In this document: one piece after another, positions 1 to 8,256 of the stretch | Layout: the number at the start of each line of letters is the position of its first letter | Position numbering within the stretch: the stretch's first letter is position 1 | The notes under the pieces: model-generated | Databases searched by the model: none | What the model was told of the DNA's origin: nothing | What the model saw: the letters and a program-made list of their open reading frames with translations, nothing else | Translations under genes and position numbers: made by a program | DNA from: an uncultured Faecalibacterium sp. | GTDB taxonomy: Bacteria; Bacillota; Clostridia; Oscillospirales; Ruminococcaceae | Length of the DNA: 64,000 nucleotides | Direction: 5' to 3' | Assembly (NCBI GenBank): GCA_934524985.1 | Contig: CAKSYT010000005.1 | Span: 62,001 to 126,000, forward strand

Positions 1-575
1 ACACTGCACAGCAGAATGCTCACCAGCGTGATCAGCGCGGCGGTGCTGATCTTCTGGAAGCCGCCGGGCACCTCGTGCCGTCCGCACCACAGCAGGTACC
101 AGCTGGCCGCCAGCCCCGCCCCGGCAGCTGCCAGCGCGCTGCGTAGGTTGCCGCCGAACATCATGGCAAAGCAGAACGCCCCGCACAGCCCGGACAGCAG
201 CTGCACATGATCTTTGGGGAAGGGCAGCCGCCGCGCCAGCACCAGACGGCTCTCGGCTTCGTCCAAGGTCATTCCGGTCTGGGCGATTTGGCGGGAAAGC
301 TCGTTCACCGCCGCCACCCGCCCCAGATGGGTGGTGCGCACCGGCACGTTGCGCACTTCGCTGATCTCGGCAGTGCCGGCACTGGCAAAAATGCCGTTGG
401 TCAGCACATAAACGTGGAATTCCCGCAGATGGAAGCTGCGCGCCATGATCTCCATGGTCTGCTCCACCCGGAACACCTCCGCGCCGTTTTCCAGCAGGGT
501 CTGCCCTGCGGCCATGATAAAATCCATGATGCGGCGGCGCAGCTCTTCATCGGGAAAAGGGTCTCTGCTGTTCAT
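1..575 (-). CDS. Threonine/serine exporter family protein (ThrE-like), C-terminus outside window
   Basis: The minus-strand reading frame begins with ATG at 575-573, preceded by a GGAGAG-type ribosome site, and stays open to the window edge (191 codons seen). Residues 1-125 look like the cytosolic N-terminal domain of the ThrE/DUF1212 family. A hydrophobic stretch from about residue 128 (LLSGLCGAFCFAMMFGG) opens the membrane part. ThrE proteins export threonine and serine; here the family call rests on overall pattern, and the rest of the membrane domain lies beyond the window. Its upstream region has two promoters with a terminator between them. Confidence 0.75.
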   Translation of the reverse strand, partial: MNSRDPFPDEELRRRIMDFIMAAGQTLLENGAEVFRVEQTMEIMARSFHLREFHVYVLTNGIFASAGTAEISEVRNVPVRTTHLGRVAAVNELSRQIAQTGMTLDEAESRLVLARRLPFPKDHVQLLSGLCGAFCFAMMFGGNLRSALAAAGAGLAASWYLLWCGRHEVPGGFQKISTAALITLVSILLCS

Positions 576-606
576 TGCCTGCTCTCCTTGCAAAAGATGA
601 TACCCT

Positions 607-635
607 ATTTTATCATGTGCACCAGCCGCATACAA
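607..635 (-). promoter_or_regulatory. Proximal sigma-A promoter of the thrE-like gene
   Basis: On the minus strand TTGTAT (635-630), a 17-bp spacer and TAAAAT (612-607) form a promoter just upstream of the start codon at 575. It lies downstream of the hairpin at 647-679, so its transcripts avoid that terminator. Confidence 0.5.
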
Positions 636-646
636 GAGCATATAAT

Positions 647-679
647 AAAAAACCGCCACCCCGGCAGGTGACGGTTTTT
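647..679 (-). terminator. Intrinsic terminator in the thrE-like leader
   Basis: Inverted repeat AACCGTCACCT / GGTGGCGGTT with a T-run on the minus strand (it also has T's on the plus strand). It lies between a distal and a proximal minus-strand promoter, so it would end a short RNA of about 95 nt or attenuate the gene. Confidence 0.6.
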
Positions 680-746
680 CTTTGGATAAAAGTTAAACTA
701 AAAACCTAAAGGGCCAACCGCTTGTCGCAGTGCCTTTTGTAGTTAT

Positions 747-775
747 AGTATATCCTTTTTTGTGCGCATTGTCAA
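747..775 (-). promoter_or_regulatory. Distal sigma-A promoter, minus strand
   Basis: TTGACA (775-770), a 17-bp spacer and TATACT (752-747): a near-consensus promoter firing towards the thrE-like gene, with the terminator at 679-647 in its path. Confidence 0.7.
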
Positions 776-837
776 GCAAAATGGGTGCGGCAGCAGGCCG
801 GTAGCCATATCCCTACCCAAAAACTTCGTTGAAGGTG

Positions 838-866
838 TTGACAAATGCCGCCGATGGGGTTATTAT
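838..866 (+). promoter_or_regulatory. Promoter of the methionine operon
   Basis: TTGACA (838-843), a 17-bp spacer and TATTAT (861-866). Transcription would start near 873 and run through the T-box leader. Confidence 0.8.
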
Positions 867-872
867 AGTGTC

Positions 873-1181
873 AATATCACAAAAATGGCTGTGAAGAGAA
901 GAGTAGGCCTTCGCATTGATCCTTACCAGAGAGCCCGGGCGGTGGAAAAGGGCAGGAAACAGGAAGCTGAAAATGGTCTCGGAGCCGTGCGGACGAGGCG
1001 CAGGAGTGCTAAGCCCGCAACGGGATGCGCCCGTTACAGCGTCCGGCTGTAAGCAGCACACGCTGCCGCAGCATCGAGGCTGTATCCGTAAGGATGCAGT
1101 GAACCAAGGTGGTACCACGGAAGTATGTTCATGCCTCCGTCCTTGCAGAGCCTAAGGCTTGTAAGGACGGGGGCATTTTTC
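873..1181 (+). ncRNA. T-box riboswitch (methionine specifier) with terminator
   Basis: The leader has a purine-rich AGAGAAGAGTAGG element typical of T-box stem I (about 893-907), an ATG in the expected specifier region (973-975) and a clear T-box core, AAGGTGGTACCACGG (1106-1120). In its bulge TGGT would pair with an uncharged tRNA ending in ACCA. A long hairpin (1131-1175) followed by T's is the terminator; the T-box core is placed to compete with it. Family knowledge: uncharged tRNA-Met favours the antiterminator and turns on the downstream genes, here methionine uptake and synthesis, which agrees with the ATG specifier. The specifier position was assigned by eye without folding. Confidence 0.88.
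1131..1180 (+). terminator. T-box attenuator terminator
   Basis: Stem ATGCC-TCCGTCCTT pairs with AAGGACGGG-GGCAT and is followed by a T-run at 1176-1180. It sits between the T-box core and metQ. Confidence 0.8.
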
Positions 1182-1265
1182 ATGCGTCCGTTCAAGGCCG
1201 CGCGCGGAAAGGTGCCGTGCGGGCCGCAGTACATAATAGAGAACAAATAGAGAGGGAACAAAACT

Positions 1266-2180
1266 ATGATTACTCGTCGCGATTTTCTGAAAGTTACCGG
1301 TGTGGCAGCCGCAGCCGCTGCCCTGACTGCCTGCGGTGGTTCTTCTTCCACTGCTTCTTCCGCTGCTGCATCCGGCAGCGTGGCATCCTCTGCCGCAGCT
1401 AAGCTGGACAAGATCAAGGTGGCTGTGCCCAACGATACCACCAACGAGGCCCGCGCCCTGACCCTGCTGGAGAAGAATGGCTTCTTCAAGCTGAAAGCAG
1501 ATGCTGGCCTGACCGCCACCAAGAACGACATTGAGGAGAACCCCCTGAACGTCACTGTGGACGAGGTGGAGGCCGCTCAGGTGCCCAACGTTCTGCAGGA
1601 CGAGGACTACGCCGTCATTAACTCCAACTACGCCATCTCTGCCGGTCTGGACCCCATGACCGATGCACTGGCCATGGAGGACGGCTCATCTGCTTACGTC
1701 AACATTCTGGTCTGCAAGGACGGCAATCAAGAGGAGCCCAAGATCAAGGCTCTGGCCGCTGCTCTGCAGAGCCAGAAGGTGAAGGACTTCATGGATGAGA
1801 CCTACAAGGGCGCCGTGGTGTCCGTTGTGGAGAACCCCACCGACGGCTATGATTCCACTGTGGACTACGATGCTCTGAACGGCCAGACCGTCAGCTGCGC
1901 CGCTACTCCCGCTCCCCACTGCGAAGTGCTGGAGATCTGCAAGGAGATCCTTGCCGCCAAGGGCATCACGCTGGATATCCAGGAGTACGACGACTATGTG
2001 ATCCCCAACCAGATCGTTGAGGACGGTCAGGTCGATACCAACTACTTCCAGCATCAGCCGTATCTGGACAACTTCAACGCCGAAAAGGGTACCCATCTGG
2101 TATCTGTTGCCGGTATTCACGTGGAGCCCATGGGCATCTACGGCGGCAAGCAGGACAGTCTGGCACCCATCGAGGGTTGA
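1266..2180 (+). CDS. metQ: Methionine ABC transporter substrate-binding lipoprotein
   Basis: A 304-residue NlpA/MetQ-family lipoprotein and first gene after the methionine T-box. The N-terminus carries TRRDFLK, a twin-arginine-like motif, then an Ala-rich hydrophobic stretch and a lipobox ending LTAC at about residue 23. The mature part binds D/L-methionine outside the membrane and delivers it to MetNI. The downstream ATPase and permease make the methionine assignment firm, together with metY and metA in the same transcript. The Tat-like signal is unusual for a binding protein, which normally uses Sec. Confidence 0.9.
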   Translation: MITRRDFLKVTGVAAAAAALTACGGSSSTASSAAASGSVASSAAAKLDKIKVAVPNDTTNEARALTLLEKNGFFKLKADAGLTATKNDIEENPLNVTVDEVEAAQVPNVLQDEDYAVINSNYAISAGLDPMTDALAMEDGSSAYVNILVCKDGNQEEPKIKALAAALQSQKVKDFMDETYKGAVVSVVENPTDGYDSTVDYDALNGQTVSCAATPAPHCEVLEICKEILAAKGITLDIQEYDDYVIPNQIVEDGQVDTNYFQHQPYLDNFNAEKGTHLVSVAGIHVEPMGIYGGKQDSLAPIEG

Positions 2181-2216
2181 TCTACCATCGAGGGATAATC
2201 TAAAGGAGCAATTTCT

Positions 2217-3230
2217 GTGATCGAACTCAAGTACCTTTCCAAGACCTTCCAGATGAAGGATGGCGCGGTGAAAGCGCTGCAGAACATCAACCTCACCATT
2301 CCCGATGGCTCCATCTACGGCATCATCGGTATGTCCGGTGCGGGCAAATCCACGCTGGTGCGCTGCATCAACCTGTTGGAGCGCCCCACCGGCGGCAGTG
2401 TGGTGATCGACGGCGTGGCTATGGAGACTTTGTCTCCCGCCTCGCTGCGCAAGCGCCGCCGGGAGATCACCATGATCTTCCAGCAGTTCAACCTGCTCAT
2501 GCAGCGCACCTGCCTGAAGAACGTCTGCTTCCCCATGGAGCTGGCGGGCGTGAAGAAGGCCGAGGCGGAAAAGCGTGCCATGGAGCTGCTGGAGATGGTG
2601 GGTCTGCCGGATAAGGCCAACGCCTACCCGGCACAGCTGTCCGGCGGTCAGAAGCAGCGCATCGCCATTGCCCGCGCACTGGCTACCAACCCCAAGGTGC
2701 TGCTGTGCGACGAGGCCACCAGTGCGCTGGACCCCAACACCACCCACTCCATCCTGACCCTGATCAAGGATATCAACCGCAAGCTGGGCATCACCGTGGT
2801 GGTCATTACCCACCAGATGAGCGTGGTGGAGGAAATCTGCGACAGCGTGGCCATTCTGGACGGCGGTGTGGTCGTGGAACAGGGCTCGGTACAGGAAATT
2901 TTTGCAAACCCCAAAACGGCGGCTGCCAAGCGTCTGGTGGCCCCCAACGGCGGCAGCGCAGCGCGGGACCTTTCCTGCTTTGCGCCGGATGACCATGTGG
3001 TGCGCGTTACCTTTAACGGTTCCTCCACCGCAAAGCCGCTGGTGGCAAGCCTTGCCGCCGAAAAGGGCATTCTGGTGTCGGTGCTCAGCGCCGATACCCG
3101 TGATCTGAGCGGCCAGTGCTACGGCTCCATGCTGCTCAAGCTGCCCGCAGAGCTTGCGGTCGCACAGCAGGCTGTGGAGTATATGCGCAGCCAGTCTGGC
3201 GTAACGGTAGAGGAGGTGACCGGTATATGA
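2217..3230 (+). CDS. metN: Methionine ABC transporter ATP-binding protein
   Basis: 337 residues starting at GTG (2217) behind AAAGGAG. Walker A GMSGAGKS lies at residues 38-45, the ABC signature LSGGQKQR at 141-148 and Walker B VLLCDEATS at about 161-169. The last about 80 residues form the NIL domain, which in MetN proteins binds methionine and inhibits transport when the pool is full. The stop codon overlaps the metI start (ATGA). The gap between metQ and metN holds an 18-bp near-duplication (CATCGAGGG twice). Confidence 0.93.
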   Translation: MIELKYLSKTFQMKDGAVKALQNINLTIPDGSIYGIIGMSGAGKSTLVRCINLLERPTGGSVVIDGVAMETLSPASLRKRRREITMIFQQFNLLMQRTCLKNVCFPMELAGVKKAEAEKRAMELLEMVGLPDKANAYPAQLSGGQKQRIAIARALATNPKVLLCDEATSALDPNTTHSILTLIKDINRKLGITVVVITHQMSVVEEICDSVAILDGGVVVEQGSVQEIFANPKTAAAKRLVAPNGGSAARDLSCFAPDDHVVRVTFNGSSTAKPLVASLAAEKGILVSVLSADTRDLSGQCYGSMLLKLPAELAVAQQAVEYMRSQSGVTVEEVTGI

Positions 3231-3883
3231 ATATCGCAGATTATGGCTTTGCCATCTGGGAGACCTTTTATGTAACGGTGCTCTCCACCGCCTTTGCGCT
3301 GGTGCTGGGTCTGCCGCTGGGCGTGCTGCTGGTAGCCGGTGACAAGGATGGCATTCTGCCCCTGCCCGGCTGGCTGATGCACCTGATCAATATCGTCATC
3401 AACATTCTGCGCAGCGTGCCCTTCCTGATTTTGATGATCTGTGTGTTCCCGCTTACCCGCGCTATCGTGGGCACTACGGTGGGCACCAAGGCCACCATCG
3501 TTCCGCTGGTGGTCGCCGCCTTCCCCTTTGTGGCACGTCTGGTGGAGACCAGCCTGCGGGAGCTGGACGAGGGCGTAGTGGAAGCTGCCCAGAGCATGGG
3601 CGCGACCCCCTTCCAGATCATCACCAAGGTCATGATCCCGGAGTGCCTGCCCGGCCTGATCTCCAGCATGACCACCGCGCTGACCACCATTCTGGGCTAT
3701 TCCGCCATGTCCGGCGTCATCGGCGGCGGTGGTCTGGGCAAGATCGCCCTGTCCTACGGCTACTACCGCTACCAGACCAACATCATGATCGTCTGTGTGG
3801 TGCTGCTGGTGCTGATGGTGCAGGCGTTCCAGTCTGTGGGTACCCTGTGGGCCACCAAGAGCGATAAGCGCCTGCGGAAATAA
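3227..3883 (+). CDS. metI: Methionine ABC transporter permease
   Basis: 218 residues. The start at 3227 was chosen over a longer open frame because AGGAGGTGA sits 8 bp upstream and the ATG overlaps the metN stop as ATGA. It is a MetI-type permease with about five membrane helices; the EAA loop is visible as EAAQSMGATPFQIITKVMIPE-like sequence near residues 124-144, where it docks to MetN. The gene ends the uptake trio in the T-box operon. Confidence 0.92.
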   Translation: MNIADYGFAIWETFYVTVLSTAFALVLGLPLGVLLVAGDKDGILPLPGWLMHLINIVINILRSVPFLILMICVFPLTRAIVGTTVGTKATIVPLVVAAFPFVARLVETSLRELDEGVVEAAQSMGATPFQIITKVMIPECLPGLISSMTTALTTILGYSAMSGVIGGGGLGKIALSYGYYRYQTNIMIVCVVLLVLMVQAFQSVGTLWATKSDKRLRK

Positions 3884-3899
3884 GAAGCTTTGTTTTTTC

Positions 3900-3936
3900 G
3901 ATTCCCCGCCGGAGGCAGCCCCTCCTGCGGGGAATC
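3900..3936 (+). other. GC-rich hairpin between metI and metY
   Basis: Perfect 10-bp arms GATTCCCCGC / GCGGGGAATC enclose a loop with CGGAGG and CCTCC. No T-run follows, so it is more likely an mRNA processing or stability hairpin than a terminator. Confidence 0.45.
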
Positions 3937-3975
3937 GTCCTTCCCGACCAAAAAACCAGCAAAGGAGTATGTTGT

Positions 3976-5250
3976 ATGAACCGTGATACCATCTGTGTGC
4001 AGGGCGGCTACACCCCCGGCAACGGCGAACCCCGTCAGATCCCCATCATCCAGTCCACCACCTTCAAGTACGCCACCAGCGAGGACATGGGCAAGCTGTT
4101 CGATCTGGAGGCAGACGGCTATTTCTATTCCCGCCTGCAGAACCCCACCTGCGACATGGTAGCCAAAAAGATCTGCGAGCTGGAAGGCGGCACCGCCGCC
4201 ATGCTTACCTCCAGCGGACAGGCCGCAAACTTCTTTGCGCTGTTCAATATCTGCGAGGCCGGGGATCACATCGTGGCCTCCAGCACCATCTACGGCGGTA
4301 CCTTCAACCTCATCTCGGTCACTATGGCAAAGATGGGCATCACCGCCACCTTTGTAGACCCCCTGTGCACCGAGGAGGAGCTGAACGCCGCCTTCCAGCC
4401 CAACACCAAGGTGGTGTTCGGCGAGACCATCGCAAACCCCGCCCTGACCGTGCTGGACATTGAAAAGTTTGCCAAGGCTGCCCACGCCCACGGCGTGCCG
4501 CTGATGGTGGACAACACCTTCCCCACACCGGTCAACTGCCGCCCCTTTGAGTGGGGCGCGGACATCGTGACCCACTCCACCACCAAGTATATGGACGGTC
4601 ACGGCGCAGTGCTGGGCGGTGCCATCGTGGACGGCGGTAAGTTCGACTGGATGGCCCACGCCGAGAAGTTCCCGGGTCTGTGCACCCCGGACGACAGCTA
4701 CCACGGCATCACCTATGCCGAGCGCTTCGGCAAGGAGGGGGCTTTCATCACCAAGGCCACCGCGCAGCTGATGCGGGACTTCGGCTCCATGCAGTCCCCC
4801 ATGAACGCCTATATGCTGAACCTTGGTCTGGAAAGCCTGCACGTTCGAATGCAGCGCCACTGCGCCAACGGCATGGCGGTGGCACAGTTCTTGGAGAACC
4901 ACCCCAAGGTGGCCTATGTGAACTACTGCGGGCTGGAAAGCAGTCCCTACCACGCACTGGCGCAGAAGTACCTGCCAAACGGCAGCTGCGGCGTGGTGAG
5001 CTTTGGTCTGGCGGGTGGACGTCAGGCTGCCAGCACCTTTATGAAGGAGCTGAAGCTTGCCGCCATCGAGACCCATGTGGCGGATGCCCGCACCTGCTGC
5101 CTGAACCCTGCCTCCAGCACCCACCGTCAGATGAACGACGAGCAGCTGGCTGCCGCCGGTGTGCCCGCCGAGCTGGTGCGCATGAGCTGCGGTCTGGAAT
5201 CCGCGGAGGATCTCATTGCCGATATCGCACAGGCGCTGGATAAGGTGTGA
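3976..5250 (+). CDS. metY: O-acetylhomoserine sulfhydrylase
   Basis: 424 residues, a Cys/Met-metabolism PLP enzyme. The PLP lysine is K204 in HSTTKYMDGHG, and the PLP-ring/phosphate region SSGQAANFFAL is near 79-89. The length and the GE/NPAL motif fit the O-acetylhomoserine sulfhydrylase branch rather than cystathionine synthase. It converts O-acetylhomoserine and sulfide to homocysteine. The acetyl-type MetA immediately downstream would supply the substrate. AAAGGAG precedes the ATG at 3976. Confidence 0.9.
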   Translation: MNRDTICVQGGYTPGNGEPRQIPIIQSTTFKYATSEDMGKLFDLEADGYFYSRLQNPTCDMVAKKICELEGGTAAMLTSSGQAANFFALFNICEAGDHIVASSTIYGGTFNLISVTMAKMGITATFVDPLCTEEELNAAFQPNTKVVFGETIANPALTVLDIEKFAKAAHAHGVPLMVDNTFPTPVNCRPFEWGADIVTHSTTKYMDGHGAVLGGAIVDGGKFDWMAHAEKFPGLCTPDDSYHGITYAERFGKEGAFITKATAQLMRDFGSMQSPMNAYMLNLGLESLHVRMQRHCANGMAVAQFLENHPKVAYVNYCGLESSPYHALAQKYLPNGSCGVVSFGLAGGRQAASTFMKELKLAAIETHVADARTCCLNPASSTHRQMNDEQLAAAGVPAELVRMSCGLESAEDLIADIAQALDKV

Positions 5251-5298
5251 TTCCCTCCCGCGACAAATGTGAAATCAAAAATCATGATACCCCTGAAG

Positions 5299-5329
5299 AT
5301 GGCAAAGCGAACGCGGCGCCATTTTTGAA
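5299..5329 (+). repeat. Decayed copy D of the two-hairpin intergenic repeat
   Basis: ATGGC (5299-5303) and GCCAT (5318-5322) pair around a loop AAAGCGAACGCGG, followed by TTTTTGAATCG. This matches stem 2 and the trailing AAAATCGT of the copies at 50961 and 63584. The first long hairpin is missing. It lies between metY and metA. Confidence 0.5.
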
Positions 5330-5355
5330 TCGTCTAGCAAAGGAGCGACTTCCCT

Positions 5356-6294
5356 ATGCCGCTGATCATCCCCAAGACCTTACCCGCCTTTGACGCCCTG
5401 TATGAAGAAAACGTCTTTGTCATGCACCGGGAGCGGGCGCTGGCGCAGCATATCCGTCCGCTGGAAATTCTGATCCTGAACCTGATGCCCACCAAGATCG
5501 CCACCGAGACCCAGATCGCCCGACTGCTGGCAAACACCCCGCTGCAGGTGCACATGACCCTGCTGCAAACTGCCAGCCACTCTGCCACCCATGTGTCGGC
5601 TGCGCACCTTGAGGCCTTTTACAAGACCTTTGACGAGGTGAAGAACAACCGCTACGACGGCATGATCATCACCGGCGCGCCGGTGGAGACCATGGATTTC
5701 GAGCAGGTGGACTACTGGAACGAGCTGTGCGAGATCATGGACTTCAGCGAAACGAACGTCTACTCCACCCTTCATGTCTGCTGGGGCGCACAGGCCGGGC
5801 TGTACTACCACTACGGCGTGCGCAAGCAGCTGCTGCCGGAAAAGATGTTTGGCGTGTTCGAGCACCGGGTCACCCGTCCGGCAAACCCGCTGGTGCGCGG
5901 CTTTGATGAGGTGTTCTACGCCCCCCACAGCCGCCACACCGGTATCTGCCGGGAGGATGTGGACAACTGCGCCGCCCTGCGCATTCTGGCCGAGAGCGAC
6001 GCCGCCGGGCCCTTCCTGATGAGCACCGAGAACGGGCGGCAGATCTTTGTCACCGGCCACCCGGAGTATGATAAATACACGCTGGATGCCGAGTATAAGC
6101 GGGACGTGGCCAAGGGCCTGCCCATCCATGTGCCCGCCAACTACTACCCGGACGACGACCCCGCAAAGCCGCCGCTGTTCCGCTGGCGTGCCCACGCCCA
6201 CCTGCTGTATGAAAACTGGCTGAACTATTATGTCTACCAGAACACCCCCTACGACTTGGGTGAGATCCAGCGGGTCAAGCACGAAGAAGCATAA
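5356..6294 (+). CDS. metA: Homoserine O-acetyltransferase (MetA family)
   Basis: 312 residues. It has the MetA fold with catalytic Cys142 (HVCWGAQ) and the His/Glu pair in VTGHPEYD near residues 235-239. Residue 111 is Glu (GAPVETMDF). In characterised MetA proteins Glu111 selects acetyl-CoA and Gly111 succinyl-CoA, so this enzyme should make O-acetylhomoserine, the substrate of the MetY upstream. It is the last gene of the T-box operon and is followed by a strong terminator. Confidence 0.93.
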   Translation: MPLIIPKTLPAFDALYEENVFVMHRERALAQHIRPLEILILNLMPTKIATETQIARLLANTPLQVHMTLLQTASHSATHVSAAHLEAFYKTFDEVKNNRYDGMIITGAPVETMDFEQVDYWNELCEIMDFSETNVYSTLHVCWGAQAGLYYHYGVRKQLLPEKMFGVFEHRVTRPANPLVRGFDEVFYAPHSRHTGICREDVDNCAALRILAESDAAGPFLMSTENGRQIFVTGHPEYDKYTLDAEYKRDVAKGLPIHVPANYYPDDDPAKPPLFRWRAHAHLLYENWLNYYVYQNTPYDLGEIQRVKHEEA

Positions 6295-6304
6295 GAAACA
6301 TCAG

Positions 6305-6341
6305 AAGCCGCCGCGCAGAAAAACTGCCCGGCGGCTTTTTT
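6305..6341 (+). terminator. Terminator of the methionine operon
   Basis: AGCCGCCG / CGGCGGCT arms followed by TTTTTT. Confidence 0.85.
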
Positions 6342-6354
6342 ATACAGGTAGGTA

Positions 6355-6384
6355 TTGTGTGAAAAAAGTACAGGTGGTACAATA
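6355..6384 (+). promoter_or_regulatory. Promoter of the acyltransferase gene
   Basis: TTGTGT (6355-6360), 18-bp spacer, TACAAT (6379-6384). Confidence 0.5.
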
Positions 6385-6432
6385 AAATACATAAATCGCC
6401 TGAAAAAAGGCGAAAACAGAAAGGGTGGGGTC

Positions 6433-7581
6433 ATGGAACAAAAAGTTTTTGCGGACAAAAGCAGAATGCGGGATTCCGGCGTTGAGCTTTTGAAGGTCAT
6501 TGCGGTCGTTCTGATCGTAATAAGCCATGTGGTGCTGACATTGATAACGGAAAACGAATATATCCCGTATAACGACTATCTTCTGGATTGCACCCATGCA
6601 ACGACCAGTATAACCGTTCTGCTTTTAGTGATTATGCGGCATTTTGGCGCGCTGGGGAACTGGATCTTCTTCGTTGCTTCTGCGTGGTTTTTGCTGGACA
6701 GCACGAAAGTATCCGGGAAGAAAATAATGGGAATGCTGCTGGATATCTGGGTGATCTCCGTTCTGTTCCTTGGAATAACGCTTTTGATCCGGGGCAAGGT
6801 AAGCGGGAAACTTTTCCTTTTCTCGCTTTTTCCAACGCTCTTTGCAAATAACTGGTATCTGACCTGTTATCTGCTATTCTATTCCATCCATCCGTATTTG
6901 AACCGTCTGATCGCCGCGATGACGCAAAAAGAACATCTGAAGATGATCTCTGTGCTGGCGGTGCTGTATATCGGCTTTAACTTTATAAGAGACAGGTTTT
7001 TCTTTCCGAATATGCTGCTGCTCTGGATCAGCGTATATCTGATCGTTGCCTATATCAAGCGCTACTGCATGGGGGTGTATTCCAGCGCAAAAGTAAACAG
7101 CATCCTTCTGCTGTGCGGTGCGGCGGGGGCAGTGGGCATCGTGGTTTTGACCGACCTGCTTGGATTGAAGATCGCTGCACTGTCGGATCAGCTTTTGCGG
7201 TGGGTGAGCAATTTTAATCTTTTTTTGATCCTGATCGCCATTGCGGCGTTTGGGCTGGCCAGAAAGAACCACTTTAAAAATAAAAACGTGAATCACATTG
7301 CAAAGTGTTCCATGCTGATCTATATCATCCATGAGAATATCTTGCTGCGAACCTATGCAAGACCCTATCTCTGGCACTGCATTTTTGACCGGTATGAGTA
7401 TGCCCATCTGTTTTTGTGGGTCTTTTTGTATTCGGCAGGCTGGCTGCTTGCGGCACTTGTGCTCAGCCTGTTTTACGAAAAGAGTATTCAGAAGCTAACG
7501 GCACAGGTAAGCGAAAAAATGCTGAAATGGATAGGCAGCTGGTATCAAAAATACGAGGCTGCCCTGCTGAAGCTGCATTGA
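6433..7581 (+). CDS. Acyltransferase-3 family integral membrane protein
   Basis: 382 residues from ATG 6433 behind AAGGGTGGGG. The N-terminal VELLKVIAVVLIVISHV is the helix-1 signature of acyltransferase family 3 (OafA/WecH-like), with the catalytic-type histidine in ISHV; about ten membrane helices follow. Members transfer acyl groups to sugars of surface polymers; the substrate cannot be read from the sequence. Codon choice (AAA, TTT, TTG) is visibly more AT-rich than in all neighbours, and the gene is flanked by terminators on both sides, which suggests acquisition as a single-gene unit. Confidence 0.8.
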   Translation: MEQKVFADKSRMRDSGVELLKVIAVVLIVISHVVLTLITENEYIPYNDYLLDCTHATTSITVLLLVIMRHFGALGNWIFFVASAWFLLDSTKVSGKKIMGMLLDIWVISVLFLGITLLIRGKVSGKLFLFSLFPTLFANNWYLTCYLLFYSIHPYLNRLIAAMTQKEHLKMISVLAVLYIGFNFIRDRFFFPNMLLLWISVYLIVAYIKRYCMGVYSSAKVNSILLLCGAAGAVGIVVLTDLLGLKIAALSDQLLRWVSNFNLFLILIAIAAFGLARKNHFKNKNVNHIAKCSMLIYIIHENILLRTYARPYLWHCIFDRYEYAHLFLWVFLYSAGWLLAALVLSLFYEKSIQKLTAQVSEKMLKWIGSWYQKYEAALLKLH

Positions 7582-7614
7582 TAAAGCCGCAGCCTGCCCG
7601 GACTTGATCCCGTA

Positions 7615-7661
7615 AAAAAGGAACCCTCTCAAAGCAAAAACTTTGCAGAGGGTTCCTTTTT
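7615..7661. terminator. Bidirectional terminator
   Basis: AAAAGGAACCCTCTC/AAAG pairs with CTTTGCAGAGGGTTCCTTTT. It serves the plus-strand acyltransferase and the converging minus-strand flavoredoxin operon. Confidence 0.85.
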
Positions 7662-7671
7662 ATGTGATGGA

Positions 7672-8256
7672 TTATTTTTTGCGCTTTGCAGGCTTTTTCT
7701 TGCGCACGCTGTAACCAAAGGTGCCCAGCTTTTTGCCAAGGGCCAGATACTCGCCGTGGCTGTACACGATGAGATTTGCCTTGTCCAGACACAGCTTGCC
7801 TTTTTCGTCCAGCAGGCTCTCGTCCACATCGCAGGCCACCACCTCGGCTAAAAACAGGTCGTGGCTGCCCAGCGGGATGCGCTGGGTGATGCGGCACTCC
7901 AAGTTGACCGGGCTTTCCTCCAGCACCGGGCAGTCGGTCAGCACGCTGCCGGGGGCGGCGTGCAGGCCGCAGGCGGCAAACTTGTCCACGTCGCGGCCGC
8001 TCTTCACGCCGCACCAGTCAATGGCGCGCACCAGCTTTTCGGTGGGCAGATTGATGGCGAACTGCCCGCTCTCGCACAGCAGCTGATGGCTGTACCGCTC
8101 CGGGCGCACGCTGATGGATACCATGCTGGGCTGGGTGCAGATGGTGCCTGTCCAGCCGATGGTGATAAGATTGGGCTTTTCCAGCCCGCCGCAGGATACC
8201 AGTACCGGCGGCTCCGGGTTCAGAAGGGTGCTGCCCTTCCAGCTTTGCTTGCTCAT
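7672..8256 (-). CDS. Flavoredoxin / flavin reductase-like FMN-binding protein
   Basis: 194 residues. ATG at 8256 overlaps the stop of the upstream glycosyltransferase (ATGA) and has AAAGGAA upstream. The sequence matches the flavin reductase-like split-barrel family: PNLITIGWTGTICTQPSMVSI and the downstream conserved INLPT. Such proteins bind FMN and carry electrons or reduce flavins with NAD(P)H; the physiological partner is unknown. A lysine/arginine-rich tail (RKKKPAKRKK) ends the protein. It is the last gene of a Crp/Fnr-glycosyltransferase-flavoredoxin operon. Confidence 0.8.
   Translation of the reverse strand: MSKQSWKGSTLLNPEPPVLVSCGGLEKPNLITIGWTGTICTQPSMVSISVRPERYSHQLLCESGQFAINLPTEKLVRAIDWCGVKSGRDVDKFAACGLHAAPGSVLTDCPVLEESPVNLECRITQRIPLGSHDLFLAEVVACDVDESLLDEKGKLCLDKANLIVYSHGEYLALGKKLGTFGYSVRKKKPAKRKK

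Noticed and set aside
3900..3936. Terminator between metI and metY
   Set aside because: The hairpin has no T-run and the genes belong to one pathway, so termination here is unlikely.
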